This document shows positions 21,350-36,300 of a DNA stretch of 64,000 bases, piece by piece; the first letter of the stretch is position 1; each line of letters opens with the position of its first letter. The stretch spans positions 64,796,205-64,860,204 of the forward strand of contig JAVHZZ010000002.1 in NCBI GenBank assembly GCA_036250195.1, in the 5' to 3' direction. The notes below the pieces were generated by a model. The model saw only the letters and a program-made list of their open reading frames with translations. It was not told the origin of the DNA and did no database searches. This DNA comes from Mixophyes australis. Its lineage: Eukaryota > Chordata > Amphibia > Anura > Limnodynastidae. Position numbers and translations under genes: made by a program.

Positions 21350-24300
21350 AAAAAGAAGAGAGAGAGCGCTATCTATATATCTATCTAGCAGGCATACGTG
21401 TCCATAGATTACTCCTTACCTTTCACTCTTGTCCTCCATCTGCAGGTGATACTGAATGGAGTCTGTTGGTAGAGCTCTGGACGTACCATCTCCCCACTTC
21501 AGCTTAAGGCTCTGGTGACTGTACACGGCACATTCCAGACGGGGGCGGCTCTGGGGGGAAGGGGTTTTGGTTTTCAATTTTACAGAATGGCTGAAAGGAC
21601 CAGCTCCCAGACTGTTCAGGGCTTGAACCCGTATTCTAGCATCAACAAATGAATGTGTGTCAACAGAAAATCGGCAATCATTAAAGAAATGTAAATATGT
21701 GCAGGTTATAAATCTAGAAAACCCCAATTTTATTAAGCACACAAATTATAATAAAGCTCAACAAACTTGCATAAAATACAACAGAAACACATCCACTATG
21801 ATATATGCTCACAGCAATAGGATTTACTATTTAGAGAAATGTCCTACAGTAAGAGCTTGTCTGCACAAAGTTTTCTCGAGCTACGTTCCAAATAGAACAG
21901 AACTGTAGAACACAATAGAAGAAATAATACGGCAGGAGAAGCGATTGATAGAGGTTTTGTTTTTTTTTGGAATGCAACTCTAGAAGCTGCTGTGTGAATG
22001 AGCCCTAATTGCTTTCGTCAGAGGAGTGTTGACTAGGTGGTTTCGTTCCAATCACACTCTTAGAGCAGAATAGGGGGCTGTGCTGCTCTGTGTATGAGAT
22101 AAAAAAAGAACACACACTGGATTTTGATGAAGTATCTTCAAGATAGTAGCAGCAGAGGAGTCCAAAAACATATCAAGGTTTATTTAAATTATAATTTCAT
22201 TTCCAAGCCGTGACCAGACAGGTTCTTTTAGCAACCTGTTAGTGGCGATGTTTAAAGATTTAACACCCAGATTAATCTTCATAATTTTGCGTTGCGATTA
22301 AAAGTAGTAGTTTGTCCCTTAGATTGTAAGCTTGGGAGCAGGGCCCCCTTACCTCTCTCTGTATGTATCACCCAGTATTGTTTTATTACTGTGTTTGTTC
22401 CCATAAGTAAATCGCTACAGAATCTGCTGGCACTATATAAATGTTGATGATGATGATGACAGTCTGTCAAAGCTAGTTTTATATATTTTCCAGGACACCC
22501 AAAAATATTATCAGGTAAGAAAGGAATATTCAAAAGGTCTTACAATTATAGGTAAGGATGTTATAATAAAGGGGAATACCTGACCATTGTCCACCATTAG
22601 AATTCTTACTAATAAAGGAGTAGGAGCATCTACTCTAGTGAAAATATTTGCCTCTCAAATGTTATTTTTTGCTAGGAATACCTATTAGGACCATGGTAAA
22701 GCAATGTAAAAAGCTTAGAGCATCAGGATTGGACTGTGTTATGTTGTCATTTACCTGTAAGTAGTGTCTGGCTGTAAGTGTTCTATAATATAGCTTGAGG
22801 TCTTTCCCACTGTGATGGTCTGCTTGTCTCCATAGTCTACACTGTAGCCAGTAATTTCTGAGCCATGGTCACACGGTTTCTCCCATTGTATAGCAAGGCA
22901 GGTGGAAGGAGAATAACGTGGGCCGTCTACTTCATCTTCCTTCATTCCCCAGAGGTTGGTCACTGCCGCCGGTGCAGAAGCGGGAGTCATACAAGCCACT
23001 ACTTCACTAAAAAGACCTGAACCAGCAACATTCACCGCCTGCAAGCATTGGAATAAAGTACAAATGGTATAAAACACTGCATTAAGTTCAAAAATCAACT
23101 TCTCTGGTGAACTTCTAAAAAACAACCCTTTGATTAAATATGGACTTGCCTGAACCCTGCAGTAGTAGACAATTGCTGGTGAAAGGCCTTTTATCTCATA
23201 GGTAAAACCTGGTCCACAGTAGCAAATCTGCATACAGCCCTCCATACCTCCCCACTCCACCCGGTACTCCGTGATGTCAGCACCGTTGTTGTTTGGGGCC
23301 TGTAGGATAAAAAAAGAAAGAACAATTTAATGAAATGTAAAAAAGAATGTTTCCTGTATAAAGTGCTGAAAAGGCTAAATATGGTATTAAAATTCCACAC
23401 AAAATTATTCAGATCTGAATTACTTTATTATTACTTCTTCAAACGTCTAGAAAATGCCTTCACTTGTCTCAAAAACCCAAAGGTTTAGTATTTGTGGCAC
23501 TATAATGGAAACTACTGAGGAAGAAAGGGATCTAGGAGTCACTATTTCAGGTGACTTAAAGGCAGGTAAGCAATGAGAAAGGCAAGTCAGATGCTTGGCT
23601 GCATAGGGAAGGGAATCAGTAGCAGAAAGCAAGAAGTAATAATGTCACTGTATATGTCATTGGTACGGCCTCATCTAGAATACTGTGTACAATTCTGGAG
23701 ACCATATCTCAAGAAGGATATAAGTACATTAGAGACTGTAGAAAGACGGGCAACTAAAATCGTACATGGCCTACAGCACAAAACGTACCCGGAAAGACTC
23801 AAAGATCTTAATATGTATAGTTTGGAGCAGAGACGGGAAAGGGGGGACATGATAGAAACTTTTAAGTATAACAAGGGTTTGAACAAGGTACAGGAGGGAA
23901 ACATTGTTTAAAGGAAGAGAATTATTAGAACACGAGGACATGTACTGACACTGGAGGAAAGTAGATTCAGAGAAATATGTAACCTCCCATCAGAGGTGGT
24001 AGAGGCTAATACAGTAAAGCAATTAAAACATATTTGGGATAGACATAAGGATATCCTTACAAAGAACGAAGGATCAAAAAAGGTTAAATAATGGGAAGAC
24101 TAGATGGCCAAGTGGCTCTTATCTGCCCTCAAAATCTATGCTTTTATAGGTCCATCTGTCAGTTCCCTTAAATAGGAGACTTCCAATTTGCACTCTATCC
24201 CTAAGGAGCACAATTGCCTCTTCACCATTTTGAATTCCTCACTTTCCCCTCCCCTTCCAACCTCAATTTATGCCTCTGACTTTGCTACGTTCTTCTCCAC

Positions 24301-27300
24301 CAAAATTGATGCCATCAGAATTGAGCTCTCCTCGTCCCATCCCCCCTTGGGTGAAGAAATCCATTCTCCCCTGTTGTCATCTCTTCCTTTTACCTACCAC
24401 CTTTATCCCATCCCCTCCCACCTCCTCAGATCCTTCTCGCGTACAACCAGTTACCACCTAGCCCACCACTGCAACCTATCCGTCTCCTATGGAATTTCCC
24501 CACTTCACTAAGGTGTCCTGCTGTCTCTCTGCCATTTCCTCCTGGATGTCATAACATTTCCTCAAACTCAATATGTCCAAATCTGAATTTATAGTATTCC
24601 CTTCCTCAAGAGTTTCCTTCCCCCCCATCCCCTCTATCACTATTGGTACTACCCAACATCTCCTCTTTTCATCTCCTCTTTTCCCCAAATTCGATGCCTG
24701 GGTGTCACCCTCAACTCCTCAATTCCTCCCTCTCCTTCACCTCCCACATACAATCCCTTGCCCAATCCTGCCGCTTCCATCTCCGCAAGCCTGGATCAGA
24801 CTCTCCCTCTCCACTGATGCCACCAAAACTCTCATACACTCTCTGATCATCTCCCGCCTTTATTACTGCCATCTTCTCCTTACTGGACTCCCCTGCACCC
24901 GTCTCCCACCTCTTCAGCCCATACTCAATGCTGCAGCTCAACTAATCTTACTCTCTCGCTGGTCATCTGCCTCCCCTCTCTGTCAAGCTCTACACTGGCT
25001 CTCTCTCAGCTACAGAATACTCTTCAAGCTCCTCGCCCTCACCTATAAAGCCCTCCCTAACTCCCCTGCTCCTTAACTATCGAACCTCACCACCAGTCAT
25101 ACTCTCGCCCTCTATGTTTAGCCATAGAGGAACTCGCTTTTACCTCTTCGCCCTGTTCACCTGTTCTCAGCTGTGTTTGTATTTATTGCGCTTTGTTTTT
25201 GTACTGCCCTGTATGGCATGTTCTTTTTTTTCCCATGCTCTACGTACAGCGCTGCAGAACCTTTGTGGTGCCTCACAAATAAAAGACAATAATAATTTCC
25301 AGGGACATTACCAGGTTTAAGGAACTTGTACTACTTAAAATGCAAAAAGTATGTTTTCCAATTTAGCCATGACATGATGGTGACTGTAGTACTCCAAGAA
25401 ACCATCCATTGAAATTGTTTTAAAATGCTGGCAAACATGAAGAAATAGCTCTCTCTAACCCGTTCACCATTTTGATGAGTTTTCTCAAGCTACTAAATGA
25501 AAACTGCTGATGCAATGCATTCCCATGAGTAAAAACAAGTCAACTGAGGAAGTGAGAATAAGCTACTTGTCAGTTTCACATACTCTGTGACAAGTATAAA
25601 CGCTGCACCAATAAACTCACATCAGTAAAAAAAAAAAAACCATCAGTAAACCAGTGCAAAACAACAGTACTTAGAACGGGAGAGCTTACAGTAGCTGGTA
25701 TTGGAATCTGTTGGTAAAATGAAGACAAACTTCTGCTGGTAAATTACTGCTACGCATTTGTAAAAATAGTCACACAAGTGAGACTAAGGGCAGTACCAGA
25801 TAGGTACTTTAGAACCTTGTGATTTCCTGACCAGGAAAGCGCAGCATGGAGGAACGCTAACTCATGAAAGACAATCAGCAACATTGTTCTTCTGTCATTC
25901 CAAAGTGCTTCCACTGTCAGAATTCATCATGCATCGCTTTGACGGGAGAATTGCTTTGTTGTGACATGCTATACTGACTTTGTTGTGACATGATATACTG
26001 ACTGAGCGAATCCTTTCTTTAGAATGTCATGATTGCTTGGTCAGAACATTGTGGCATTCTAAAGTGCCCACTAGCATAGTAAAGTATATGTGCCCAAAAA
26101 TCAGTCAATAGGCGTTATACAGTCTTTGTGCTTAGATGTGAAAAATTTATAGTGACAATTTTGACATATTTCCTATACTGCCCGCATACCTGCCAGCAGG
26201 TGCTCCTCCTCCCCATATAACCACAAATGGCTTGCATTGCTGAACAGTTGTAGTTTTTACTCTTACCTCCCAGTATATTAGTGCACATGTTGCAGACCTA
26301 CAGGCTATCTGGGGGGGTCTGCACTGATCTGGTGGTCCTGGTGCTGTTGTTATTTCACACTTTTCAGAGAATGGTCCAAACTAAAGAGTAAATGAAGAAA
26401 ATAAAAACTACAATAGCTTCATAAGTAAAATTAAACACCAACATTTAAAGTAAAATACAAATAAGTACAAATTGTCATATGAATACACATTTCAAACTAA
26501 CAGATGATTTCATCACTGAAAAGAACATTATGTAAAAGCATCTTTGCACCGCTCTCCTTTGGGAGCCTAGTAAATGCTGAGATCCGGAAATAAAGTATGC
26601 ATATAGGCTCTGCAATCTGCATACTGTGCTAAAAACACTGAACAGAGATAAAGTTTCTCCTGATCAAGTTTTTGACCCCAATAGTGTTGTGTACTCTGAA
26701 CATCTTGCCCAATGAATAGTCTGCTTTAACCAATCTCAAACCATGCCACCGACAACAAAGTTAGGTTTTTCTTTTAAACGGTGAGAAATATTTTTTTATA
26801 GCTGATATTTCAATTTGGAAAGAACAAGAACATCTCTTTCTCCAAACTCCCAGGAGACTTACTGGTATGTTTCTTAGCTTTTTTCTATTCTATTTTTCTG
26901 CCTTGTAAATATGTACTTACTTTATGGAATTTTAGCATTTTTGTATAAGCAATACTAGATCAGCTTAAATACAAAATCTCATAAATTCTGTCTGAGCCCT
27001 GATGTAGAATCGATGCTAACATATCTGCCTTGACTGCAAGCATTAATCTTAGGAATTGATTTTGTTATTTTAAATTTAATGTGTGGTTTATATAAGTAAT
27101 TAAGCCCCTTAGTTTATGATATATAGCAAAGTTGTGGTGGCAATGAATTAGTAGTGCGCTGTACCGGTTTAGGGGGTACATTTAGTTATCTGGTGTCCTG
27201 TAATGGACTGAAATATAAAGTGTTTTTAACCCTTTCAAGCCCATGTACATCACAGGCAGCCTGGTGGTAAGTAGCCATGACAGACCTGTAAAAAACTCAC

Positions 27301-30300
27301 GCTTTCTGACAAGATTTTGCTTTGTTACATCAATTTCATAGTGGACTGAAGCGTACACAATCGTCTGTACTCCGTAAATATGCTGGAGCTTGTGAAAGCA
27401 CCGTGCAATTTATATTGGACACTACGCTGCAGCGCAGTCTTGACACATTAAGGAATGGGTCTCAAAGCTCTTTGAATAAGGCCAAATTAAACTATGCTTC
27501 AATAAGGGTTGTTATTCAACACCAGAGAGTACAAGTCTCTAACCAGCTAGTTACAATTAGTAAAAAGCTATTTTGATCTGTATCAGTGCGCAGGCAATCC
27601 CTACCGCTTCAGGAATCACAGAGGTACTGGTAAAAGCAATCCCGTACAAACTAACATTTATAAAATGAGGACAGTGCTGTATTTGATTTAGAAAAGTATA
27701 TATATTATATATATATAGTATATATATTTTTAGGCACTTAACAATGGGGACTGCAAACTAATTTAGAAGTGTGGTTATCATGTTTATTATAATGGCAGTG
27801 TCTATCTGGGAAGGGGAAAACATTTTCGTAGATCCGCTTTGATAATGAAGTTATAGGTGAGGTAGCATCACGTACCCCAGTTTTGTTAGCTGCGCGTATC
27901 CGGAAGTTGTGCACCTTTCCTGGGAGAAGGCCGCACACAATGTGTTCCAACTCACTTCCCTGGTACACATCTCTCTGTTCACCTTCACAAGTAGACATCT
28001 CCAGGTTGTAGCAGGTGACTGGAGATCCACCATCTACCAGAGGGGGCGCTGTGAGTAAAATATAAAATGCATAAGTGCATGATATGAGTAATGTATGTAC
28101 AAATTTACCTTTCAGAATAAGGGTGTTAAACAATGAAAGGGGTAAAAGCCTACTGGCCTGTCCCCCACAGCTTCAGCAAACTGCATTATTAGAAAACATC
28201 CCAATTTTTCCAGCCCATGTTGCAGCAAATTGGTGACAAAAATCCAAGTTAAATGATAACATAATAAAGTCTGCCTCCTAAGTGGTTAACAGTTCCTGAT
28301 TACTTCTCTTCCATATTTTCAGTTTTAATAAATAAACCTCATTCTCTGACAAATAAGACTATACTTAAACTTAATATAGTGTAATAGTTATAACATACGG
28401 CTTTTGCCAACTATGAACATAAAAGTATCAAAATTCAAGCGATTGTCTGATAGTTCGTTGCATTTATCACAGTTTAAGGGCTTTAATACAATACAGGAGA
28501 GAATATGAGGATTTGCTCCAACTGGAGGGAAGTAGGTTCAAAGGATCAGGAAAAATTACTTCACAGAAAGGGTAGTGGATAAGTGGAATAGCCTCCCATC
28601 AGAGGTGGTGGAGGCTAATACAGTAGACATAAGGATATCCTTACATAGAACTAAAAATCAAATAGGGTTTGAGATTACCATAGGTTTAAAAGATGGTCAG
28701 ATTAGATGGGCCAAGCGGTTCTTATCTGCTGCCAATTCTATGTTTCTATGTTACTGGTGAAATGACTGCAATATCAGCTGGAGAAAGTGCTTATTGCCTA
28801 ACCATGTGATTTAGCCACCTAGAAACCACACTACTATGTTCATTATTTACCACCTTTCTATTCTATAAAAGGACAATTAATGTTAAAGTACTGACTACTG
28901 CTTTCATTAGCTAAACTATTTACATGTTCATAAATGTTAAGCACTATTCACTATATGAACAAGAATTTCCTTATTTTCGTTATGTTGTGGTTATAGTTAC
29001 ATGTAAAACATCATCTTTTAATACATTACCCCATCGCAATTGCACTTCTCTTGCCCGCGGTCTGCCTTGGAGTCTTGGTGGTTGGCAAGGACCAGGTAAT
29101 ACAACTGGGGTCTGCACTACTAAAGTGTCTGAAGCCTGGAGAGTGACAAACACAGAAGAATGACAACTTGCACTGTGACTAAAGGTGACCATACACACAT
29201 AGATGATAGGGCTGACATCATAGCATGTATGGCCAACTGGGTAACAGTCCTATCCAATCAAAACCCAAGACAGATCAGAATCCAATGGATAGGCTGTAAA
29301 ATCTAGGTGCCACAAGTGGTGTTAATAGGCAATAGGAGGAGGGAAGTTCCATATGAGTTTGGCACAAATAAATATGTGACATGCTGCAGCATTTACCAGC
29401 TCTAAAAAACACATCCAGGGAAATAGAATAGGCCAAAGGGAAGAGCAGTGTGTAAGCATTCTGTGTTGGTAAATTGTATATAGCACTGAAATGCCTAACA
29501 CTGCTAAAAACAGTTGCACTTTCACGAACAGTCACAACTTGTTGCAGAACGCTTAACATTACAGGCAATTCAAAAACGAGCACTAAAATGTCATTATTCC
29601 CAAACATGACATAGGTCCTAAGGATATTTAACAAATGTATGCAGATCTTTTACATGTTGCTGTTAAATTGTGCCAGCTGCTAAGAGCAAATATGAACATG
29701 TTAGCTTTTCCATTGCCATATTAAATAAGCCTAAATGCAAACAGACTGTATATCTCTGCTTTGGACTACAACCCTTAGCAGCATAATTATATGTTGTAGA
29801 TATACAGCCCAAGGAATTGGCCCCCTAATGTACTGAATTCTCCAAGAAAGTACACACCATAACTCCCCACTATCGTATACAATGTATGCATCTATTTATC
29901 TCTTGACCGTAACAAGGGGCAGGTGGTACATATGAATGAACCCTACAGAAATGATTACAGCACTGAGGAATGTGTTGGTGCCATATAAAAGGATAATAAC
30001 AAAATAGACAGATAAGGAAAAAGGATCCGGTCTCTAAAGGTTATAATCCAATTAACTATTTAAGATCTCAATAAATGCTCTTCTCTAACTCCTACCTATA
30101 GTGCACTGCAACTTACTAGTGCAGATTGTAGGATTTGCAGCCGTGTCTGGCTTATAGAAGACCAAAGATTTTTCCATTGTACTCCTTGCTGTAGCCACAG
30201 TTAAAGGGAACATTTGGAACGCCTTATCAGGTTTGCCTCTACTCTCCAACGCTTCAAGTGTGCCCTTAAGACTAATTTCTTTATTCAAGCCTATCAATCT

Positions 30301-33300
30301 TCCTAACTCCCTTGTCTTGGCTTTCACCCCCACTCCACCAATTGATACCACGCTATATGTGTCACCCCCTTTCCTTTAGGATGTAAGCTCTCACGAACAG
30401 GGCCCTCTTTCTGTGCTATGCCATCATCACCCTCTGTACCTCTAGGCCTGCTTCCCTAGCCCTGTTTTCTTGAGCTCAGTCCTACTTCCCACTGGTCAAT
30501 ACCATCACTCTCTCACTGCCCCGTAAATAATATCTGTATACTTGTTTATACAGTATGTCTGGTCTTTGCATGTTGCTCTTCAAGTATCATGTAATGTGTA
30601 ATGGATCACTGCATTCTGTATATGACATGTACGGCGCTGCGGACCTTCTGTGGCACCTTATAAATAAAAGATAATAACTGTTAAAGAAGTGGATTTGCCT
30701 ATAATAGTGGCTATTCTATTTCAACAAACCCCGTACGTTAAGTAAGTGAATTCAGGAATCATTACCGGGCTTTGTCCGCTTTCATTGACACAGTAAACAT
30801 GAAGCCTGTAGGAGCAGCCTGGGTTCAGGTGGTCACACAGATGTTCCCTTGTTGTACCGCTGTACACAATGTCCCATTTGCTTTCTGAAAGATAAGATAG
30901 GTGTCTGTTATCAAACATTGTTTTATTAATATCCATGTTTATTTCCTAGGATAACTAAAGGAGTGTTTCTGGAATTTGTCTAAAGTATAACAAAACATCA
31001 AAGCTTCCTGGAATCGATTTAATAAACTCATAAGCGTAAGCTAATTGATCAGCACTGATAGACTAACGGAAAGGAAACTTCACATAATATGCACTGTACA
31101 CATTAATTAATAAAGACAATTTGGTTTAATAATGTGCTAATGTGTGGATTCTGAATTGATAATACGCAGTGAATAGCTTCAGATGAATTGGCAGCACATG
31201 AAAATGAAATGAGGTAAAGCAGTATCTCAAACACAAAAGGTACAAACAGAACAACACACAAGAGCAAGGAAGCTAAACAAAGAAAAAGCAAGGTGCAAGT
31301 GTACACTTAAATAATGATACCGTACAGTATAGTACAGTGGAGAAAAAATATTTTTAATAATGAATTTTTTTTATATTAAAAACAAAACATACACATCATA
31401 TACATACACACAGATGGAGCAATTGTTGTATGGCCTAGTGGTGATGCGACATGGCAACTATCAACTGTGTAGTACATGGTGGATTGTGTCACACTAAACC
31501 TGTCCATTTTAGAGGTATTGTCGCACAATCAGAGGTGAAAATAGCAATTAACGCAAATAGTGACTGGCATCATTGAACGCCTACACAAAAATGTGAAGAC
31601 ATAGCTTATTGTATAAACAGAATGTTTGTGTAATGCTGTGATGTAGAATATTGCATGTAAATTAAGCATCTGGTCTCAGCCCAAGTAAGGGTATGGGTGC
31701 TGCCTTCATCACCACTTTTAGCTCTATATAAAGGGCACATAGTGATATATTGTGAGAGTGTATTGTGTATATGCCGTTTGTGTACTATCACTATCGCTCA
31801 GTGATCTATAACGGCTTTAAAGAGCTACTATTGAGCAACACTACTCTTTATAAAGATCTTGCTCCATTCCTACAAGACACTGAAATCATGTGACCTAGAA
31901 ATAAGACCTAGCACTCTAAACTGTCCCCTGGCTGTCCTGTGTCCCGAGTCAATGCTCTGTCTGCTGCCCTGCAATCCTGATCCTACATGAGGGTCATGGG
32001 GATCCAGCCACAGTCACTAGCAAAGAGATGCTGCGATAGCTAAACCTAGAAGTAATCAGCTCAAGGTGCAGGTGAAGGAGTCTGGCGGTGGCAGCCACTA
32101 CTCTCCTACAGCTGTTGGGCATGTTGGCACACACAATCAGCGAGCGTCTGGTGGCCCGGCTGCTGATGGTAAGAGGAAACCACCTCCCACTAGACAGTGT
32201 AATAAATCAAGTCCCATGTGGCAAAAAAACACAGCAGATTTTACTTTGTCAAGATTTATTCAACAAAATAGAAGCCAACATGAAGAAGCCAGGCAGCCCC
32301 AGTGCAGCCGCAGTATCAATGTTTCCTAAATCATTCACATAAATGGAAGAGCATTCACCTTTAGCAGCAATAACTGGTATTGTATTTGAGGAACTGTGCT
32401 ACACTCCTTACGGCACTGTTAAAGTTGATTGACGTTTGAGGGCATTCATGTACACACAGCTCTCAAGGTCCCGCCACAGCATGTCAATGGGGTTGTGGTC
32501 TAGACTTTTACTTGGCTGTTCCAAATCTTTTAACCCTTTTTTTCTTTCACCCACTCATCTGTTTTAGAAATCCTTGTCCCATTCAGGTACAACGTTACAA
32601 ACTAAACTATATTGTGATTTTTATTCATTGGTGGGGTGGGGGGCAGGAATGGAGGGAAGCGTCCTAGCTACCCTTCCATGACAGAGAAACAGAAAATGGA
32701 AAGATCCCTGAATGTAGCTTTTGGGGTCTTTTTGATTTGTGGAAAGATTGACAACTATCTTCTGTATTCGTCATTTGTAAATAATCTCTCACTGTAGAAT
32801 AATAGACTTCAAATTGTTTACAAGTGGCCTTGTAACCATTCAAAGACTGATGAGCAGCTACAATGGTTTCTCTGAAATCATTAAAGATGTATAGATGTGA
32901 TTATACACATTAGAATTTTTGATCCCAGGCTCACGTCTCCTTGAGAACTGAGTTATATCTCAATTCCTAATAAGATTAACTTTAAAACAATAATTTTAAT
33001 ATGATTTGGGTGTGGGTAGAGCAAGCAGTGTGTTAGAATGTAGTTTTCTTCAGAAAAGGTTTCTTCAAAATGTAACTGCAATGATAGCCACATTCCCCTT
33101 GTCCGTGGGCCCAGTATAATATTAATATGTATATATCTATAATATAAATGTCTAGTGGCGTGTGTTAGTCTGTCTGGAAAAAATAAAACCAAGTTGCAGC
33201 GCCACCTGCTGGGCGGAGTTATACACTGACCTACTAAATTCTTAGTGTGTGTGGAAAAAAAAAATCAGAAAGGGCTGAAATTTGGTATACTAAGATGTTT

Positions 33301-36300
33301 TTAATTTGTTAATCTAATTTGTTAATTGTTAAAAGTGTTTATAAAGATTTAAAAAATATATATATATATTTCTTGAAGGAACGTGACAGTTGGGAGTGGT
33401 TGGTGGTTGCCGGGGGTGACAGTGGGGAGTGGTTGGTGGTTGAGGCCTGGGCTATGGCCCAAATGCATGACAAGAACCTTTTTAACACCTTAAGTAGCTT
33501 GATTTGACTAGAATGCATGAGTATCATGCACGGGTTAACTTGTTATATATATTTTAGATAACTGAAATGCTATGTTCACATAATTTGCACTTAAATGTGA
33601 TCAATTTGTATTACTGCGAAACTGTGAGTGTACAGCATCTTTTTTTGTTTGTACTCTCTTAAAAAAAACAAGACAAAAACAAAAGTGGCGCACATTATTT
33701 ACATATTGTATATCTTGTCTACCAGTTGACTAGCGCATATATATATATTATTTTTTTTTACACATGTGGGTGAATGTGGGAGACCATGCTTGCTGAAAGA
33801 CAGGGCTTTCACGTAGTTGTATATTATGCATTAATTAAGCAAACACCACCACTGTGTGGTCAGGGTGATGTATAAAAATGCAAAATTTACAATATGGTAT
33901 GTACATAAGTGAAAACACATCTCATGTATAGTCACCAACTGCTCCTTTAAATTCTCAGTTATTTGGATAACTTTGTGTCAACACTTTAGGGCTCCCTCAC
34001 CACTTAGCTTTAACTTGTACCTCAAATCAATGCTGATCCCTAGATACAGGGTTACTTGAAACTCCATCCACCTTCTGACCATGTTGGCTCAACACCTGAA
34101 AATATTTTGATGCCCCAACAATCACCTCTCTTTTGAAGTCAATGAGGTGTCTGTTGCAGCCATGCTAGACACAATTATAACTCACCAGGGCAGCTGTGAT
34201 ACATTAGCAAGATGAGATGCTACTCAACACTCCATTTATTGAAAATCATCTATTTCAAATAAGAGAAAATGCAATGCTGGACAGTCCAAGGGATCTATAA
34301 TAATGGCTAGAATGGCTTCAACTTGAGAACTCAGTGACTTCAAAAGAGGGGCGTGTTTTTAGCAGCAGCTTCAGTGACCAAGACAGCTCAAATGAGGTTT
34401 AAGCAACCTGTAGCTCTCCAGCTATTATGGAACAACCCTCCCTAAGCCCCGACACGACAAGCCAGCCCTTGTACTTCCACAACTGGTGGGAGGCGCTGTC
34501 GTAGCTTCACAAGTCCCATTGTGATCTGCCGGCCTCTAGATGTCAAGGCCTGCTGGAACCTTAAGCAGGAGAGTCTCAGGATGGCTTCCTCGGATATAAA
34601 GCAACGAGGAAACAATTGATGATTAATACACTAAAGTGAAATGGCTGCCATTGTGGTTTATGCAGCTAGAAATGATATTTAGATGTTCACAGATATTTTT
34701 CATGTAGAGGAGTGAAAACACCATGGGAAAATAAATGATAAAATAGTTAGGTGATAAATACCGGTGCGACCTTCAGATATTTCCACAACGTATTTAGTAA
34801 TAGTTGCTCCTCCATTATCTTTCGGTGCATCTGGACAGAAACAGATACAAACATGTGTGTCATATAACGTGCATGTAAATGAAAAAAAAAGAAAATCATA
34901 CGAAAAACAGGACTTGTCAGGTCCATCATTTGCAAAAATAAAATCCACATAAACTAAAATTAATTTAACAACTTCACAGAACTACACCTCCTGCTCATTC
35001 TACTAACTTCCAAACTCTGGTTTTCGTACAGGAACTGAACAATGTAAACACCAACAACTAGAAGCTTCTTAGTCTCATGTGCCACCTTCATCTTCTATAC
35101 GTTCTTTGCCCACCATTCGCTAATGGCATGGTCCATATGCAATCAGTGCAGGAGACGGCACATACCGAACAAAAGGGATGAAATAAGACTTTGCCCCAGT
35201 CATGCACCCAATCTGCCCAACCAAGTACATTAAGGGAAAGGCGGCTGGTCAGAATCTTGTCTCTCCTGTCCCTAGTAATCCTCACCTTATGGGAGGATGG
35301 GCCCTACATGTGACTTTCTAACATCCAAACACACATAGGTCTTAAAGCAGAACAACCATTTTTCTAGAGCCATGTTCTAACTGCTACCTGACAGTGTATT
35401 ACCTATATGTTGCCAGAGCATAGAATATGTAAAAACCAAGCTGGATGTATTTTGACCCTTCACAGTCCTTGAGAAATGCTGTTCCCTATCTCATCTGTGA
35501 GGAGATGAGCAGGGTTATATGGGCCTACAGACAGTTTTTAAAGTCAATGCTCAGTATGAAACAAGGCAATGCTCTCTTTGCAGAAGACAATATTTGGAAA
35601 TCATTGCCCATTACCATGTAACCCATATGTAGATAGCCCTATTCTCTGTACAGCAATGGAGACACTTTTCTATAGTGTTTTCTTTTATTAGAAGAGACAA
35701 ACAAGGAAACTCACCCCAAACTATTCGGATGTTTTGTGCGTGGACCTTTCCTTTGACAGTCGGCTTTGGCGGTGCACCTGGCTTGTCTGGACAGGTCAGA
35801 AACTCCACAACCTCACTTGGACTGCTCTTTCCTTCTGAGTTATATGCAATCACCTAGAATCATAGTATAGTACGACTATAGAGTGTGCTTTATCTGACAT
35901 CTAATTACCATGTGTCATAAACCTACAAACTGTGTAAAACAGAATCCAGAACATTAAGTGGATGCTGCCTACATACTCATACAAACATCACATCATCTGC
36001 TTTAGCAATGTGTACTAAGAAAACATCTTTACATGCGTTTAGTCATGTCTTCCGTCTCGCATTGAAAAGCTTTAGATGTAGTTTCCTTACATTTAAGACT
36101 TACAAAATGGCTTTAAACTCTAGAGAAAAAACAAAACTAAACCTCCTGTGTCTGGAGCCCAGTTATTTGCCCCTATTTGGCCAGGAGGAACGGACTTACC
36201 CTGAACTTATATTTTGTGCTCCGCCTCAGGTTCCTCACTGTGAATGTGAGGTCATCTCCATTATATTTTGGCTTAAAGCCATAGCCCTGTGAAAGTAAAA

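Noticed and set aside
20941..21507. 188-codon Glu/Arg/Lys-rich open frame
   Set aside because: Translation of the GA microsatellite running into antisense FNDC3A sequence.
32064..32130. [12 protein letters not shown] peptide resembling the start of an immunoglobulin heavy-chain V segment
   Set aside because: No leader exon, no framework cysteines or Trp, no recombination signal; the following residues are unrelated. Chance match.
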